NCBI GenBank assembly: GCA_942493375.1
Contig: OW818698.1
Coordinates: forward strand, 1-64,000
Length of the DNA stretch: 64,000 nucleotides
From: G942493375 sp942493375
GTDB lineage: Bacteria; Armatimonadota; UBA5829
Reading direction: 5' to 3'
Below are positions 18,353 through 27,139 of the stretch, in pieces. Both the position numbers and the translations under genes were made by a program. Numbering within the stretch: the stretch's first letter is position 1; each line of letters begins with the position of its first letter. Under the pieces are notes generated by a model. It did not search any database, was not told where the DNA came from, and saw only the letters and a program-made list of their open reading frames with translations.

Positions 18353-18766
18353 TTACTTAATGAATCTGATGCATAACGGGTAATGGTAAAGATATCCATC
18401 CCTGGCTTTCATTGAGGCAATTATTACCTGCACAATCCCGAATATAGCTACAGCACCAGCAAGTAGAAAACCAATAACCACAAACATCAGCACGAGACTA
18501 ACGGCCATATATATCATAAGAGATATCTGGAAATTAACTGATTCCCTGGCATTGGCTTCAACAAACGGACTGACTTTACCATAGATAAAGTAAATGATTA
18601 AAGGGCCGACTAGATCACCCAACGGCACCCCAATCATTCCTGCTGCAGCTGATGCATGTGCCAGGATCGCATATGTTTGCTCATTACGATCTCCGGATGT
18701 AAACCCATATGGTTGCTGTGAGGTACTGCTTGAACCGGCTTGAATTGGATTACTACCGCTGTCCAT
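18353..18766 (-). CDS. DUF4870-family small membrane protein
   Basis: A 137-residue protein with a Ser/Gln-rich N-terminus, then the DUF4870 pattern: helix AILAHASAAAG, segment LGDLVGPLIIYFIYGK, the conserved motif FVEANARESVNFQISL, and two more hydrophobic helices. Function of the family is unknown. The second Met (18766) is taken as the start because GGAGG lies 6 nt before it; the earlier ATG overlaps that site. It is downstream of the LeuA-like gene with a 21-nt gap, so probably co-transcribed with it. Confidence 0.82.
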   Translation of the reverse strand: MDSGSNPIQAGSSSTSQQPYGFTSGDRNEQTYAILAHASAAAGMIGVPLGDLVGPLIIYFIYGKVSPFVEANARESVNFQISLMIYMAVSLVLMFVVIGFLLAGAVAIFGIVQVIIASMKARDGYLYHYPLCIRFIK

Positions 18767-18787
18767 ATACATCCTCCATCAAAAATA

Positions 18788-20341
18788 TTATTCGTTCTCC
18801 GGTGTCTTGTTAATGCTGCGCAGATAAATATTCAGCATCTTTTCTGTGGCGACGATGGCTGCTTTTATCTGGTCTGAATCTACACCACGAGTTACAACTC
18901 CACCCTCCCACACAATGGTGGTTTCTACCAAAGCGTCCGTCCGGCCTCCTGGTGGAATTCGGACTTCATAGTCCAGTAGAACAGGCATCTTCACCCCTAA
19001 CTCGTGCAGTATCTGATGCATCGCTTTCATGAATGCATCATAACCACCGTCTCCGGATGCGTGGGCTTGATATTCTTTCTCCTGGTATTCTACTTTGACA
19101 GAAGCAGACGGATACAACCTGGTTGATGAAGTTATCACACAGTCAACTATCTTCAACGGCTGATCTACAGGACGTTTGATAACATCGGAGATGATGAACG
19201 GCAGATCGTCAACAGTTATGGTTTTCTTCTGATCACCAAGCTGGACTATTCTCTGCAACACCAGTTTTTTCTGCTCCGGAGTCAAATCCACTCCCAAAGT
19301 TGTAAGGTTCATTTCCAGGCTGGCCTTACCGGAATGCTTTCCAAGAGCGTAACTGCGGGTACGTTTAAATCTCTCTGGTGTAAGCTTGGTTATATAAAGG
19401 TCACCCTTCTTATCTCCGTCTGCGTGTATTCCGGCGGTCTGTGTAAATACTGCAGATCCTGTTATAGGTTTGTTGGCTACTACGCGCCTGCCTGAGAATA
19501 TTTCTACCATCCTGGAAACATCAGCAAGCTCCGCTTCCTGCACACGGCAGTTGACTCCAGCCATGTCGTGCAGGACGACGACAACCTCATCAAGAGGAGC
19601 ATTGCCGGCTCTTTCTCCAAGACCGTTTATAGTAACATGTATACCCTTAACTCCTGCTCGGACGGCAGCCAGACAGTTAGCCGTGGCCAGCCCATAGTCG
19701 TTGTGCGGGTGGAAATCGAAATGCACATTGGGATATTTTGAGACAAATTCGCCGAGGAATCTGGTACAATGTTCGGGATCAAAACGCCCTAATGTATCAG
19801 GCAGCATAATTCGCTTGAGAGGCATCTGAGCAAGCTGATCAATAAACCAGCGTGCATATTCATTATCTTCAAACATACCCCCTGACCAGTCTTCAGGATA
19901 GCAGTTAGCTTCAATTCCATGCTTTGAACAATAATCCAGTGTAGTCGCTATATCATTGATATGCTGCTCTGGAGTTTTTCGAAGCTGTTCCGTCAGATGT
20001 TTGTATGAACCTTTGGTCAGCAGGTTGATAACCTTGCCACCCGACTCCCCTATCCAGTCCGCACTCCTGGAAACGTCTACAAACCCAAGCATTTCAACCT
20101 TGCCCAGATGACCATGCTTTTCCGCCCAATCCGTAATCATACGGACTGCACGCTTCTCACCTTCGGAAACACCAGCGCTGGCAATCTCAATGCGATCTAC
20201 CTTAACTCTACCTAGTAGAGTCTTTGCGATTGTCAGTTTTTCTTCAGGAAGTATGGCAACACCCTGCGTTTGTTCTCCATCACGCAGTGTTGTATCCATT
20301 ATTTCGACCATCTGTTTCTTGTTTCTGGGAGTTGTAGTCAC
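18788..20341 (-). CDS. 2-isopropylmalate/citramalate synthase family enzyme
   Basis: A 517-residue DRE-TIM metallolyase of the LeuA/CimA type, which condenses acetyl-CoA with a 2-oxoacid. It shows the catalytic start MDTTLRDGEQTQG (Arg20, Asp21), the metal ligands in FHPHNDYG, the GLGERAGNAPLDEV motif, and a C-terminal regulatory LeuA_dimer-like domain at about 390-505. The active-site segment does not let me decide between 2-isopropylmalate synthase (leucine), citramalate synthase (isoleucine) or a related enzyme. The start is GTG at 20341, with AAAGGTGA upstream; a GTG three codons earlier lacks a ribosome site. Confidence 0.85.
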   Translation of the reverse strand: MTTTPRNKKQMVEIMDTTLRDGEQTQGVAILPEEKLTIAKTLLGRVKVDRIEIASAGVSEGEKRAVRMITDWAEKHGHLGKVEMLGFVDVSRSADWIGESGGKVINLLTKGSYKHLTEQLRKTPEQHINDIATTLDYCSKHGIEANCYPEDWSGGMFEDNEYARWFIDQLAQMPLKRIMLPDTLGRFDPEHCTRFLGEFVSKYPNVHFDFHPHNDYGLATANCLAAVRAGVKGIHVTINGLGERAGNAPLDEVVVVLHDMAGVNCRVQEAELADVSRMVEIFSGRRVVANKPITGSAVFTQTAGIHADGDKKGDLYITKLTPERFKRTRSYALGKHSGKASLEMNLTTLGVDLTPEQKKLVLQRIVQLGDQKKTITVDDLPFIISDVIKRPVDQPLKIVDCVITSSTRLYPSASVKVEYQEKEYQAHASGDGGYDAFMKAMHQILHELGVKMPVLLDYEVRIPPGGRTDALVETTIVWEGGVVTRGVDSDQIKAAIVATEKMLNIYLRSINKTPENE

Positions 20342-20412
20342 TATTATCACCTTTCAACGAACATAATCGCCATGAATATCATTATAACCTCCATCCCCCT
20401 AACAATGCCACC

Positions 20413-20662
20413 CCGACTTCGGAAACAGGCTTCAGACTTCGGACTTCAGGCTTCAGGAACTAATTCTGAGAGGCTGCATGTCTCCCGTACACACTTCTAC
20501 AAGCACGAACAGAAAAGCGCACCCATCTCCCCGTCTCCCATATCCTGTCTCCCATCTCCTGTCTTCTGACTCCTGACTCCTGACTCCTGTCTCCTGACTC
20601 CCATCTCTCATCTCTAATCTCCCCGTCTTCTGACTCCTGACTTCTGGATTCTGACTTCTTAA
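20413..20662. repeat. Pyrimidine-rich degenerate heptamer tract
   Basis: The 399-bp gap before flgB has no gene. It contains a long run of imperfect units related to GACTCCT/GTCTCCT/CATCTCC (densest at 20520-20660) and, before them, CTTCGGACTTCAGG-like units (20413-20460). It is a low-complexity, slippage-prone tract. Confidence 0.75.
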
Positions 20663-20670
20663 AAATCCCC

Positions 20671-20686
20671 TGGCACGGTAATTGCT
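20671..20686 (+). promoter_or_regulatory. Sigma-54 (RpoN) promoter of the flagellar operon
   Basis: TGGCAC (20671-20676), five bases, then TTGCT (20682-20686) is an exact match to the -24/-12 consensus TGGCAC-N5-TTGCW with the required spacing. It lies 55 bp before the flgB start, giving a leader of roughly 45 nt. RpoN control with a bacterial enhancer-binding protein is common for flagellar genes. Confidence 0.75.
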
Positions 20687-20740
20687 ATAGGTTATATCGT
20701 AAGGTTCCATATCAGGGACTGTATACTTGGAGGTCGTCAA

Positions 20741-21127
20741 TTGGCCAGAGATTTGTTTTCAGATATAACACAACTAACACTGACTCGCACACTCGATGCA
20801 TCAGTAGCAAGGCAGAAAACCATTGCCAATAATATTGCCAATGTTGAAACACCCGGCTATAAGCGTGTGTATGTGCCGTTTGAGAACGAACTGCGCAGTG
20901 CGCTGGCTGAGCCCAATCCGAATTCGCGCAGAACTCTCCTGAAAGACCTTACTCCAGTCCAAAAAACGGACTACCTCAGTCCATCCAAACCAGATGGCAA
21001 CAATGTAAATATCGATGCCGAGATGTCGGATCTGGCTAAAAACCAATTAAGAAACAAAGCTGCGACCACGCTACTGCAAGCAAAGTCATCGATAATGCGG
21101 GCAGCTATTTCGGAGGGTAAGAAGTAA
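20741..21127 (+). CDS. flgB: Flagellar basal-body rod protein FlgB
   Basis: A 128-residue proximal rod subunit. The N-terminal helix carries the rod signature ARQKTIANNIANVETPGYKR. The C-terminal helix (NQLRNKAATTLLQAKSSIMRAAISEG) would complete the coiled-coil core. The start is TTG with TTGGAGG 7 nt before it. It is the first gene of the flagellar operon and abuts flgC without a spacer. Confidence 0.95.
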   Translation: MARDLFSDITQLTLTRTLDASVARQKTIANNIANVETPGYKRVYVPFENELRSALAEPNPNSRRTLLKDLTPVQKTDYLSPSKPDGNNVNIDAEMSDLAKNQLRNKAATTLLQAKSSIMRAAISEGKK

Positions 21128-21547
21128 ATGGGTAGTTTTTCCTCTTTTGATATAAGTTCATCGGGTATTTATGCCCAGCGAGTGCGTATGGACGCCATAG
21201 CAAACAATATTGCTAATGCAGAATCTACCAAGACACCTGAAGGCGGCCCATATAAAAGACAGACTATCTCCTTTAAGGCAGTCTATAACGATGTCGTAGG
21301 AAATCAAGTGCAGCCGGCAGGTGTAATGGCCGAAAAAGCGCCAGAGAATCCCAATGACTTCAGGATGGTATATGATCCAAACCATCCCGATGCAGACACC
21401 GAAGGTTATGTGAAGATGCCAAATGTCAACATAGTTGAAGAAATGGTGGACATGGTTTCGACAACCCGTGCGTATGAGGCCAACGTAACCGCAATGAACT
21501 CAGTTAAGAGTATGATCAGCTCTGCCATCGATCTGGGCAGGAGTTAG
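21128..21547 (+). CDS. flgC: Flagellar basal-body rod protein FlgC
   Basis: A 139-residue proximal rod protein. It has the N-terminal signature VRMDAIANNIANAEST, the KMPNVNIVEEMVDMVSTTRAYEANVTAM region characteristic of FlgC near the C-terminus, and normal length. The ATG directly follows the flgB stop codon, with GGAGGG inside the end of flgB. It assembles with FlgB and FliE on the MS ring. Confidence 0.96.
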   Translation: MGSFSSFDISSSGIYAQRVRMDAIANNIANAESTKTPEGGPYKRQTISFKAVYNDVVGNQVQPAGVMAEKAPENPNDFRMVYDPNHPDADTEGYVKMPNVNIVEEMVDMVSTTRAYEANVTAMNSVKSMISSAIDLGRS

Positions 21548-21557
21548 GTATTAAGCC

Positions 21558-21857
21558 ATGAGAATTGAACCCATACAAAATATCACAGGATTTAGCCCGA
21601 TTTCTAAAACTCAAGCAACATCAGGGGCTACTGGTGAAGTCTCGTTCAAAGACACAATTAAGAACGCTCTTGGTGGAGTCAATAATCTACAGAACCAGGC
21701 TGATGAAATGTCTCAGAAACTGGCCACTGGTGATCTTGAGGATGTGCATAAAGCAATGCTTGCCATGAATAAAGCCAAGACTACATTCGATTTCACGATG
21801 ACAGTAAGAAACAAAGTGCTTGAAGCATATCAGGAAGTAATGAGAATGCAGGTGTAG
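21558..21857 (+). CDS. fliE: Flagellar hook-basal body protein FliE
   Basis: A 99-residue protein joining the MS ring to the rod. It is identified by SFKDTIKNALGGVNNLQNQADEMSQKLATG and the C-terminal VRNKVLEAYQEVMRMQV, which is diagnostic for FliE. It follows flgC by 10 nt. Confidence 0.95.
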   Translation: MRIEPIQNITGFSPISKTQATSGATGEVSFKDTIKNALGGVNNLQNQADEMSQKLATGDLEDVHKAMLAMNKAKTTFDFTMTVRNKVLEAYQEVMRMQV

Positions 21858-21908
21858 TCGGATTAATAATCCATATCTACACATCACGCTACAACAGACA
21901 AAAAACAC

Positions 21909-21925
21909 GAGAGCTTGTAGCTCTT
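21909..21925 (+). other. Small intra-operon hairpin before fliF
   Basis: GAGAGCT-TGT-AGCTCTT, followed by TTAAAC, in the 98-nt fliE-fliF gap. It could be a weak attenuator or a stability element. Confidence 0.4.
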
Positions 21926-21955
21926 TAAACACTGGACCTTTAACGGAGCAAATAT

Positions 21956-23566
21956 ATGAACCGTCTTTCCGAATTTGGACCTATAGCGGCACTAATTAAG
22001 TTGTGGAGAGACCTTACCCCTTCTCAAAGGGTTGTGGTCATTGCCTTTGTAATGGTGGCGATCATAGCTGTATCAGTTGTCGGATCCCGGCTGACCAAGA
22101 CAAGGATGGGAATTCTATTCTCAAATCTTGAACCCGCGGATGCACAAGCCATAGTTGCAAAGCTGGATGAAAACAAAACACCTTATGAACTCACCGGAAA
22201 TGGGACAACCATCGAAGTGCCTGAAGATATGGTTCCACAGGCACGAATGAAAATGGCGGCTGATGGTTTGCCACAGGGCGGGACAATAGGGTTTGAAGCG
22301 TTTGACAAAGGTTCTCAGTTTACGACCGAGTTCGCAGACAAAATCAAACTCACTCGTGCTATCCAGGGAGAACTGACACGCACAATATGTTCCCTTAGTC
22401 CAGTAATGAATGCCCGTGTAATGATAGTTCAACCCGAGAAAGCTCTCTTTGAGAGTGAACAAGATCCAACCACCGCATCCGTGTTTCTGAAGCTCCGGAG
22501 AGGAACTCCTCTGGGTGATGAACAGATATCAGGTATAGTCAGGCTTGTATCGTCCGCAGTTCAAAGTCTGAAACCGGAGAATGTAACCGTAGTGGATTCT
22601 GATGGCAATATCCTGTCTGCTGGTAATGAGAGCAGCGGATACGGCGGTATGGGAACTAATAATCAGGCAAAATTCAAATCCCAGGTAGAGATTGAAACTG
22701 CAAAGAGCATACAGACCATGCTGGCAAAAGTTGTCGGTAATGACAAAGTTGTTGTTCGAGTAAACGCTGCGGTGAGTTTCGATCAGACCAAAACAGAGGA
22801 AGAGAAATACGAACCGGCTGTCGGTGCCGGTCCTAGAGGTGTTCTGGAGAGTCAGGAAACTCACCTTGAGAACTACACTGGGGCTGTACTGCCTCCAGGT
22901 GGAATTGCACCAGGCCGTGCAAATGGAACTCCAGGACCAAACGACAAATACGAGAAACGTGAAGACACAAGTCAATACAGAGTCAACACGCAGAAAATTC
23001 AAACGGTTAGCGCTCCAGGTAAAATCGACCGGTTGTCTGTATCTGTAGTGCTTGATGACAAAATACCTGAAGCCCAGATGCCAGCAATCAAAGCTGCCGT
23101 AACAGCTGCAGCCGGTATTGATACAAAGCGTGGGGACCTGATAGAAGTTATAAGACAGCCGTTCGATAAGTCGCAGCAAACAGCAATGGACAAAGAGTTT
23201 AAAACAGAGTCTCAAAAAGACCTGTATATGAACATAGCGAAGAATGGCGGAGCTGCACTTCTGCTGATAGTATTTATGCTCTTCCTGAGATCAATAGTAA
23301 AGCAGATCAAAGTCCAGTATCCTGCAGCTCCTGAACAGGCACCTGAATCATCCTTTGAAGGCTCTTTGTTCCCCGGTGACGGTTTACCAACTCCGGAGCA
23401 ACTTATAGGGGCACCATCAGGTCAGGTGTTTGATACGAGTGAAAACGTCCATGAGGATACATATAGCACTATGCCACCTCGTGACAGACTACCAGCCGAA
23501 GTAGTAAACTCCAGTCCCGAAGACCTGGCAAAATTGGTCAGAGGATGGATGAGTGATGAACGTTAA
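21956..23566 (+). CDS. fliF: Flagellar MS-ring protein FliF
   Basis: A 536-residue inner-membrane protein forming the MS ring and export housing. Transmembrane segments lie at about 25-45 and 430-448. The periplasmic ring-building region between them holds the YscJ/FliF signature (ILFSNLEPADAQAIVAKLDE). The C-terminal tail ends in SPEDLAKLVRGWMSDER, the FliG-binding peptide. Length is typical. Confidence 0.97.
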   Translation: MNRLSEFGPIAALIKLWRDLTPSQRVVVIAFVMVAIIAVSVVGSRLTKTRMGILFSNLEPADAQAIVAKLDENKTPYELTGNGTTIEVPEDMVPQARMKMAADGLPQGGTIGFEAFDKGSQFTTEFADKIKLTRAIQGELTRTICSLSPVMNARVMIVQPEKALFESEQDPTTASVFLKLRRGTPLGDEQISGIVRLVSSAVQSLKPENVTVVDSDGNILSAGNESSGYGGMGTNNQAKFKSQVEIETAKSIQTMLAKVVGNDKVVVRVNAAVSFDQTKTEEEKYEPAVGAGPRGVLESQETHLENYTGAVLPPGGIAPGRANGTPGPNDKYEKREDTSQYRVNTQKIQTVSAPGKIDRLSVSVVLDDKIPEAQMPAIKAAVTAAAGIDTKRGDLIEVIRQPFDKSQQTAMDKEFKTESQKDLYMNIAKNGGAALLLIVFMLFLRSIVKQIKVQYPAAPEQAPESSFEGSLFPGDGLPTPEQLIGAPSGQVFDTSENVHEDTYSTMPPRDRLPAEVVNSSPEDLAKLVRGWMSDER

Positions 23567-23614
23567 TCAATCTTACACATACAACATTCCAGTTGAATCG
23601 CATTGGAGAGAGTT

Positions 23615-24535
23615 ATGAACCGAACAATTGACCGTGTAAGCGGCTTAGACAAGGCTACAATACTTCTAAAGTCACTTGGGCCTGAGACCACTGCCAAGGT
23701 ATTTGAATACTTGACCGATGATGAACGGGAAATTCTTTCTGCTCAGATTGTTACGTTGAAACCTGTCAGCTCAGTGACACGCAGATCAGTGATTGATGAA
23801 GTCACCAAGCATGTCAGAGAAGCCAGCAAGAACCGTGAAATCACATCCGCTCCTATAGGCAAGCCACTGGAATGGATGGAAGATATGAGCCCAGCACAGA
23901 TAGCTGAAGCACTCGTCCACGAGAGACCACAAAGTGCAGCCATGGTGCTGTCTTTATTGAGTCCACAATGTTCAGCAAATATCCTGGCTGAACTGGATGA
24001 AAAAACCCGCAATCAGATAGTAATGCGCCTGGCAACAATGAAACCGGTATCTGAAAAGGCCTTATTTGCAGTGGACGAAGCTATGCGTTCAAAATTCCAG
24101 GGAGCTGGACATCCGGTTGAAAACACTCACTCAGGATCAAAATCGCTGTCAAAGATCATAAGCAGCGCTGCCAGTCAGGTTCGTGCCGGTATAACCAGCA
24201 CTCCCCAGCAGAGCGCAGCTCCATCGGTTATAAAATCGATATCGAAATATACGAGTCCTGAGCAGATGCTGGAACTCAGCGATGCCGAGATGTTTGAGGT
24301 TCTGACTCGAATGCGTATGGATGACCTGATGGCAGTATTAAGAGTCGCTGGTGATGACCTGAAATCAAAGGTCCTGCGCAATATATCACCAGATTCTGCA
24401 AAAATCCTGCGCAAAGGGCTAAGTTCAACGTCAACTACTACACTGCGCGAGCTTGAAGAGGCCAACGTGAGAATAGTTGATATTCTTAACCACTGGTCAG
24501 AATCTTTTAGTGTCCCAAATAGAATGGCAGCGTAA
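23615..24535 (+). CDS. fliG: Flagellar motor switch protein FliG
   Basis: A 306-residue rotor protein that couples MotA to rotation. The N-terminal domain begins SGLDKATILLKSLGPETTAKVFEYL. The middle domain has ERPQSAAMVLSLL in place of the usual EHPQ. The C-terminal torque domain is at about 205-300 (DDLMAVLRVAGDDLKSKVLRNIS). It is slightly shorter than the usual 330-345 residues, and the His-to-Arg change in the EHPQ motif, a FliM contact site, is notable because no fliM is seen. The ATG at 23615 (GGAGAGAG upstream) is preferred to a TTG four codons earlier. Confidence 0.95.
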   Translation: MNRTIDRVSGLDKATILLKSLGPETTAKVFEYLTDDEREILSAQIVTLKPVSSVTRRSVIDEVTKHVREASKNREITSAPIGKPLEWMEDMSPAQIAEALVHERPQSAAMVLSLLSPQCSANILAELDEKTRNQIVMRLATMKPVSEKALFAVDEAMRSKFQGAGHPVENTHSGSKSLSKIISSAASQVRAGITSTPQQSAAPSVIKSISKYTSPEQMLELSDAEMFEVLTRMRMDDLMAVLRVAGDDLKSKVLRNISPDSAKILRKGLSSTSTTTLRELEEANVRIVDILNHWSESFSVPNRMAA

Positions 24536-24580
24536 CAAAACACCGGGACGTCGATTCAAGTCATATATTCAAATATCTGA

Positions 24581-24601
24581 ATGCTGAAATCAATTCAGCA
24601 T
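24581..24601 (+). other. Hairpin between fliG and fliH
   Basis: ATGCTGAA-ATCAA-TTCAGCAT is a perfect 8-bp stem in the 96-nt fliG-fliH gap. There is no U tract. Confidence 0.45.
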
Positions 24602-24631
24602 ATCCAGTGCATATTAAGCAGGTAACCAGAG

Positions 24632-25390
24632 TTGGGAAAAATCATTAAGGCAGCAGACACAATATCGAATTGCTTCGAATCATTGACCTGCGATTACGAA
24701 CTCACAGAGTTCAACCATCAGCCATTGAACGGATATGTCTCAGAACAGGCTCCAATTGTAAAAGAGAAGTCTGAAGCGGAGAAGATCCTAGAAAAAGCTC
24801 AAGCACAGGCCGAGATAATCGTCAACACAGCACGTCTGGAGGTCAGTGGACTCTATGAGAAAGCCGAGAATGAAGGTTACCAGGCGGGAATGGCTCAAGC
24901 AGCAGCTGAGGCACAACAGCACTCCCAACAAATAGCAGGGCAGTTACAGCAACTAGTCGAAAGACTTGAATCCGGAATTAATCAAGCTCAAAAGGACCGT
25001 ATGGACTTGATTGACTCAGTTGAACCGGCTGTACTAAAGCTTGTGACTGATTCTGTCGAGAAGATAGTAAGGCATGAAATAAAAACAGACCCTAGAATCG
25101 TGCTTAGAAACATAAAAGCATGCCTGCGCAGGATAAAGGATGTGAATGAAGTCACAGTCCGGGTAAGTCCTGCTGAATTAGCTTTTGTAAAATCGCAACG
25201 TGAAGAGTTGATAAGCTGCAGCGAGTGTATTCACAGCGCAGCAATAGTAGATGACCGCAGAGTCGGCTCCGGAGGATGCATTGTAGAATCAACTTCAGGT
25301 GATTTCGACGCAACAGTAGATACTCAACTCGAACGCATAATGAATAGAATAATGGAGATAGCGGCAGATGCCGGCAACACAGATGATTGA
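24632..25390 (+). CDS. fliH: Flagellar assembly protein FliH
   Basis: A 252-residue stator-like regulator of the export ATPase. It has a Glu/Ala/Gln-rich coiled-coil middle (about 50-125) and a C-terminal V-ATPase-E/FliH domain (about 130-245, with VEPAVLKLVTDSVEKIVRHEI and DRRVGSGGCIVESTSGDFDATVDTQL). The start is a TTG with a weak ribosome site. The 3' end overlaps fliI by 23 nt. Confidence 0.92.
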   Translation: MGKIIKAADTISNCFESLTCDYELTEFNHQPLNGYVSEQAPIVKEKSEAEKILEKAQAQAEIIVNTARLEVSGLYEKAENEGYQAGMAQAAAEAQQHSQQIAGQLQQLVERLESGINQAQKDRMDLIDSVEPAVLKLVTDSVEKIVRHEIKTDPRIVLRNIKACLRRIKDVNEVTVRVSPAELAFVKSQREELISCSECIHSAAIVDDRRVGSGGCIVESTSGDFDATVDTQLERIMNRIMEIAADAGNTDD

Positions 25391-26705
25391 CCTTGAAAAA
25401 TACTCCCAGGCAATATCCCGCCTTGACACCATTCGCATAAATGGACGCGTGGTGCAGGTCGTGGGTGTACTGGTTGAGTCTCAAGGTCCTGCATGTGGAG
25501 TCGGTGAAATAGTGGAGATCCACACTCACAGGAACGAAGAACCCGTACTTGCTGAGGTTGTTGGATTCCGCGAATCCCGCGCGCTACTGATGCCGTTTGG
25601 AGCTGTTCGCAACATTCGGCCCGGCAGCAAAGTTGTAGCTACTGGATATTCACTCCGGGTTCCGGTCAGTGACTCCATGCTCGGGAGAACGCTTGACGGA
25701 CTGGGAAGACCTTTAGATGGACTTGGCCCGATAACAGCCGATCGTGAAATCCCGGCCGACGCCGATCCGCCCCACCCTCTTAACCGCCGAAGAATCACCG
25801 ATGCACTTTCACTTGGAGTCCGGGCAATTGATGGATTGCTGACAATTGGAAAAGGTCAGAGAGTCGGAATCTTTGCTGGTAGTGGAGTTGGTAAAAGCAC
25901 TCTGCTTGGTATGATCGCACGCAACACTTCAGCTGATGTGAATGTAATTGCCCTTATCGGAGAGCGAGGCCGTGAGGTCCGCGACTTCCTTGAGAAAGAC
26001 CTTGGAGAAGAAGGCCTGCGTCGATCTGTTGTCATCGTGGCAACCAGTGACCAGGTGCCGGTTGTAAGACTCAGAGGAGCCCAGGTAGCAACAGCCATTG
26101 CTGAGTATTTCCGGGACAAGGGTAAGGATGTTCTGCTTATGATGGACTCAGTGACCCGTGTGGCTTGGGCGCAGAGAGAGATCGGCCTGGCATCCGGAGA
26201 ACCACCGACGACCAGAGGTTATACACCTTCAGTTTTCGCCGTACTCCCCCAGCTTCTTGAAAGATCCGGAACATCGGCAAAAGGTTCTATAACCGGACTG
26301 TATACAGTGCTGGTTGAAGGCGATGATATGAACGAACCGATTGCAGATACCGTTAGAGGTATCCTGGATGGACATATTGTGCTGAGCCGTGACCTGGCAG
26401 CACGCAATCACTATCCCGCAATCGATGTTTTGTCCAGCGTAAGCAGACTTATGTCAGAGATAGCATCCAAAGAGCATAAACAATCAGCAGGTGTTTTGAG
26501 GGATGTGCTGGCTACTTATAAGTCCAGCGAGGACCTGATAAACATTGGAGCCTATGCAAAAGGCAGTAATGCACGGATTGACTATGCCTTGAGTATGATT
26601 GATGAAGCTAATGGGTTCCTGAAACAGAGAGTAGAAGAACCATCCGGTTTCAGTGAGACTACCAGTGCATTAACGGAGACATTCACAGGCCATGAAGCGG
26701 TTTAA
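25368..26705 (+). CDS. fliI: Flagellum-specific ATP synthase FliI
   Basis: A 445-residue type III export ATPase. Its P-loop is GSGVGKST (171-178) and its Walker B region is LLMMDSVTRVAWAQREIGLASGEPP, together with the family segment ARNHYPAIDVLSSVSRLM. It energises unfolding and delivery of flagellar substrates with FliH and FliJ. Gene order fliH-fliI-fliJ with short overlaps is conserved in many bacteria. Confidence 0.97.
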   Translation: MPATQMIDLEKYSQAISRLDTIRINGRVVQVVGVLVESQGPACGVGEIVEIHTHRNEEPVLAEVVGFRESRALLMPFGAVRNIRPGSKVVATGYSLRVPVSDSMLGRTLDGLGRPLDGLGPITADREIPADADPPHPLNRRRITDALSLGVRAIDGLLTIGKGQRVGIFAGSGVGKSTLLGMIARNTSADVNVIALIGERGREVRDFLEKDLGEEGLRRSVVIVATSDQVPVVRLRGAQVATAIAEYFRDKGKDVLLMMDSVTRVAWAQREIGLASGEPPTTRGYTPSVFAVLPQLLERSGTSAKGSITGLYTVLVEGDDMNEPIADTVRGILDGHIVLSRDLAARNHYPAIDVLSSVSRLMSEIASKEHKQSAGVLRDVLATYKSSEDLINIGAYAKGSNARIDYALSMIDEANGFLKQRVEEPSGFSETTSALTETFTGHEAV

Positions 26706-27138
26706 GTTCAGATTACAGACATTGCTCGAACAGCGAATGGCTCGAGAAGAGGAACTGTTAAGGGAGCTGAGTATCCTCCGCAATGAGGAACTCAATGAGT
26801 TGTCTGCATTAAGTCGCCTGGAAGAACGCTCCGCAAGAGCTTTCGATAACCTGGCGGAGAAGCTGAATGGTAGCAGCATTGATCCCCGTGAGATATCGGG
26901 ACTGGATGATTTCGCACATGGGACACTAGATGACATCGAAGAACAAAATGCTGTTATCGATGGACTTAGACAACGGATCATCGACAAACGCGATGAAGTT
27001 GTTGAAGCAATGAAGGACCGCAAGGTACTCGACGCTTTGAAAGAGAAACAAGAGACCGCCTATAAACTGGCTGGTATGCGAGCTGAACAAAACGAACTGG
27101 ACGAAATGAGTTCTTTGAGATACGCGAGAGGCTTGTAA
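26692..27138 (+). CDS. fliJ: Flagellar export protein FliJ
   Basis: A 148-residue almost entirely helical coiled-coil protein starting KRFKFRLQTLLEQRMAREEEL, the typical FliJ N-terminus. FliJ links the FliI hexamer to the FlhA export gate. It overlaps fliI by 14 nt. Confidence 0.92.
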   Translation: MKRFKFRLQTLLEQRMAREEELLRELSILRNEELNELSALSRLEERSARAFDNLAEKLNGSSIDPREISGLDDFAHGTLDDIEEQNAVIDGLRQRIIDKRDEVVEAMKDRKVLDALKEKQETAYKLAGMRAEQNELDEMSSLRYARGL

Positions 27139-27139
27139 G

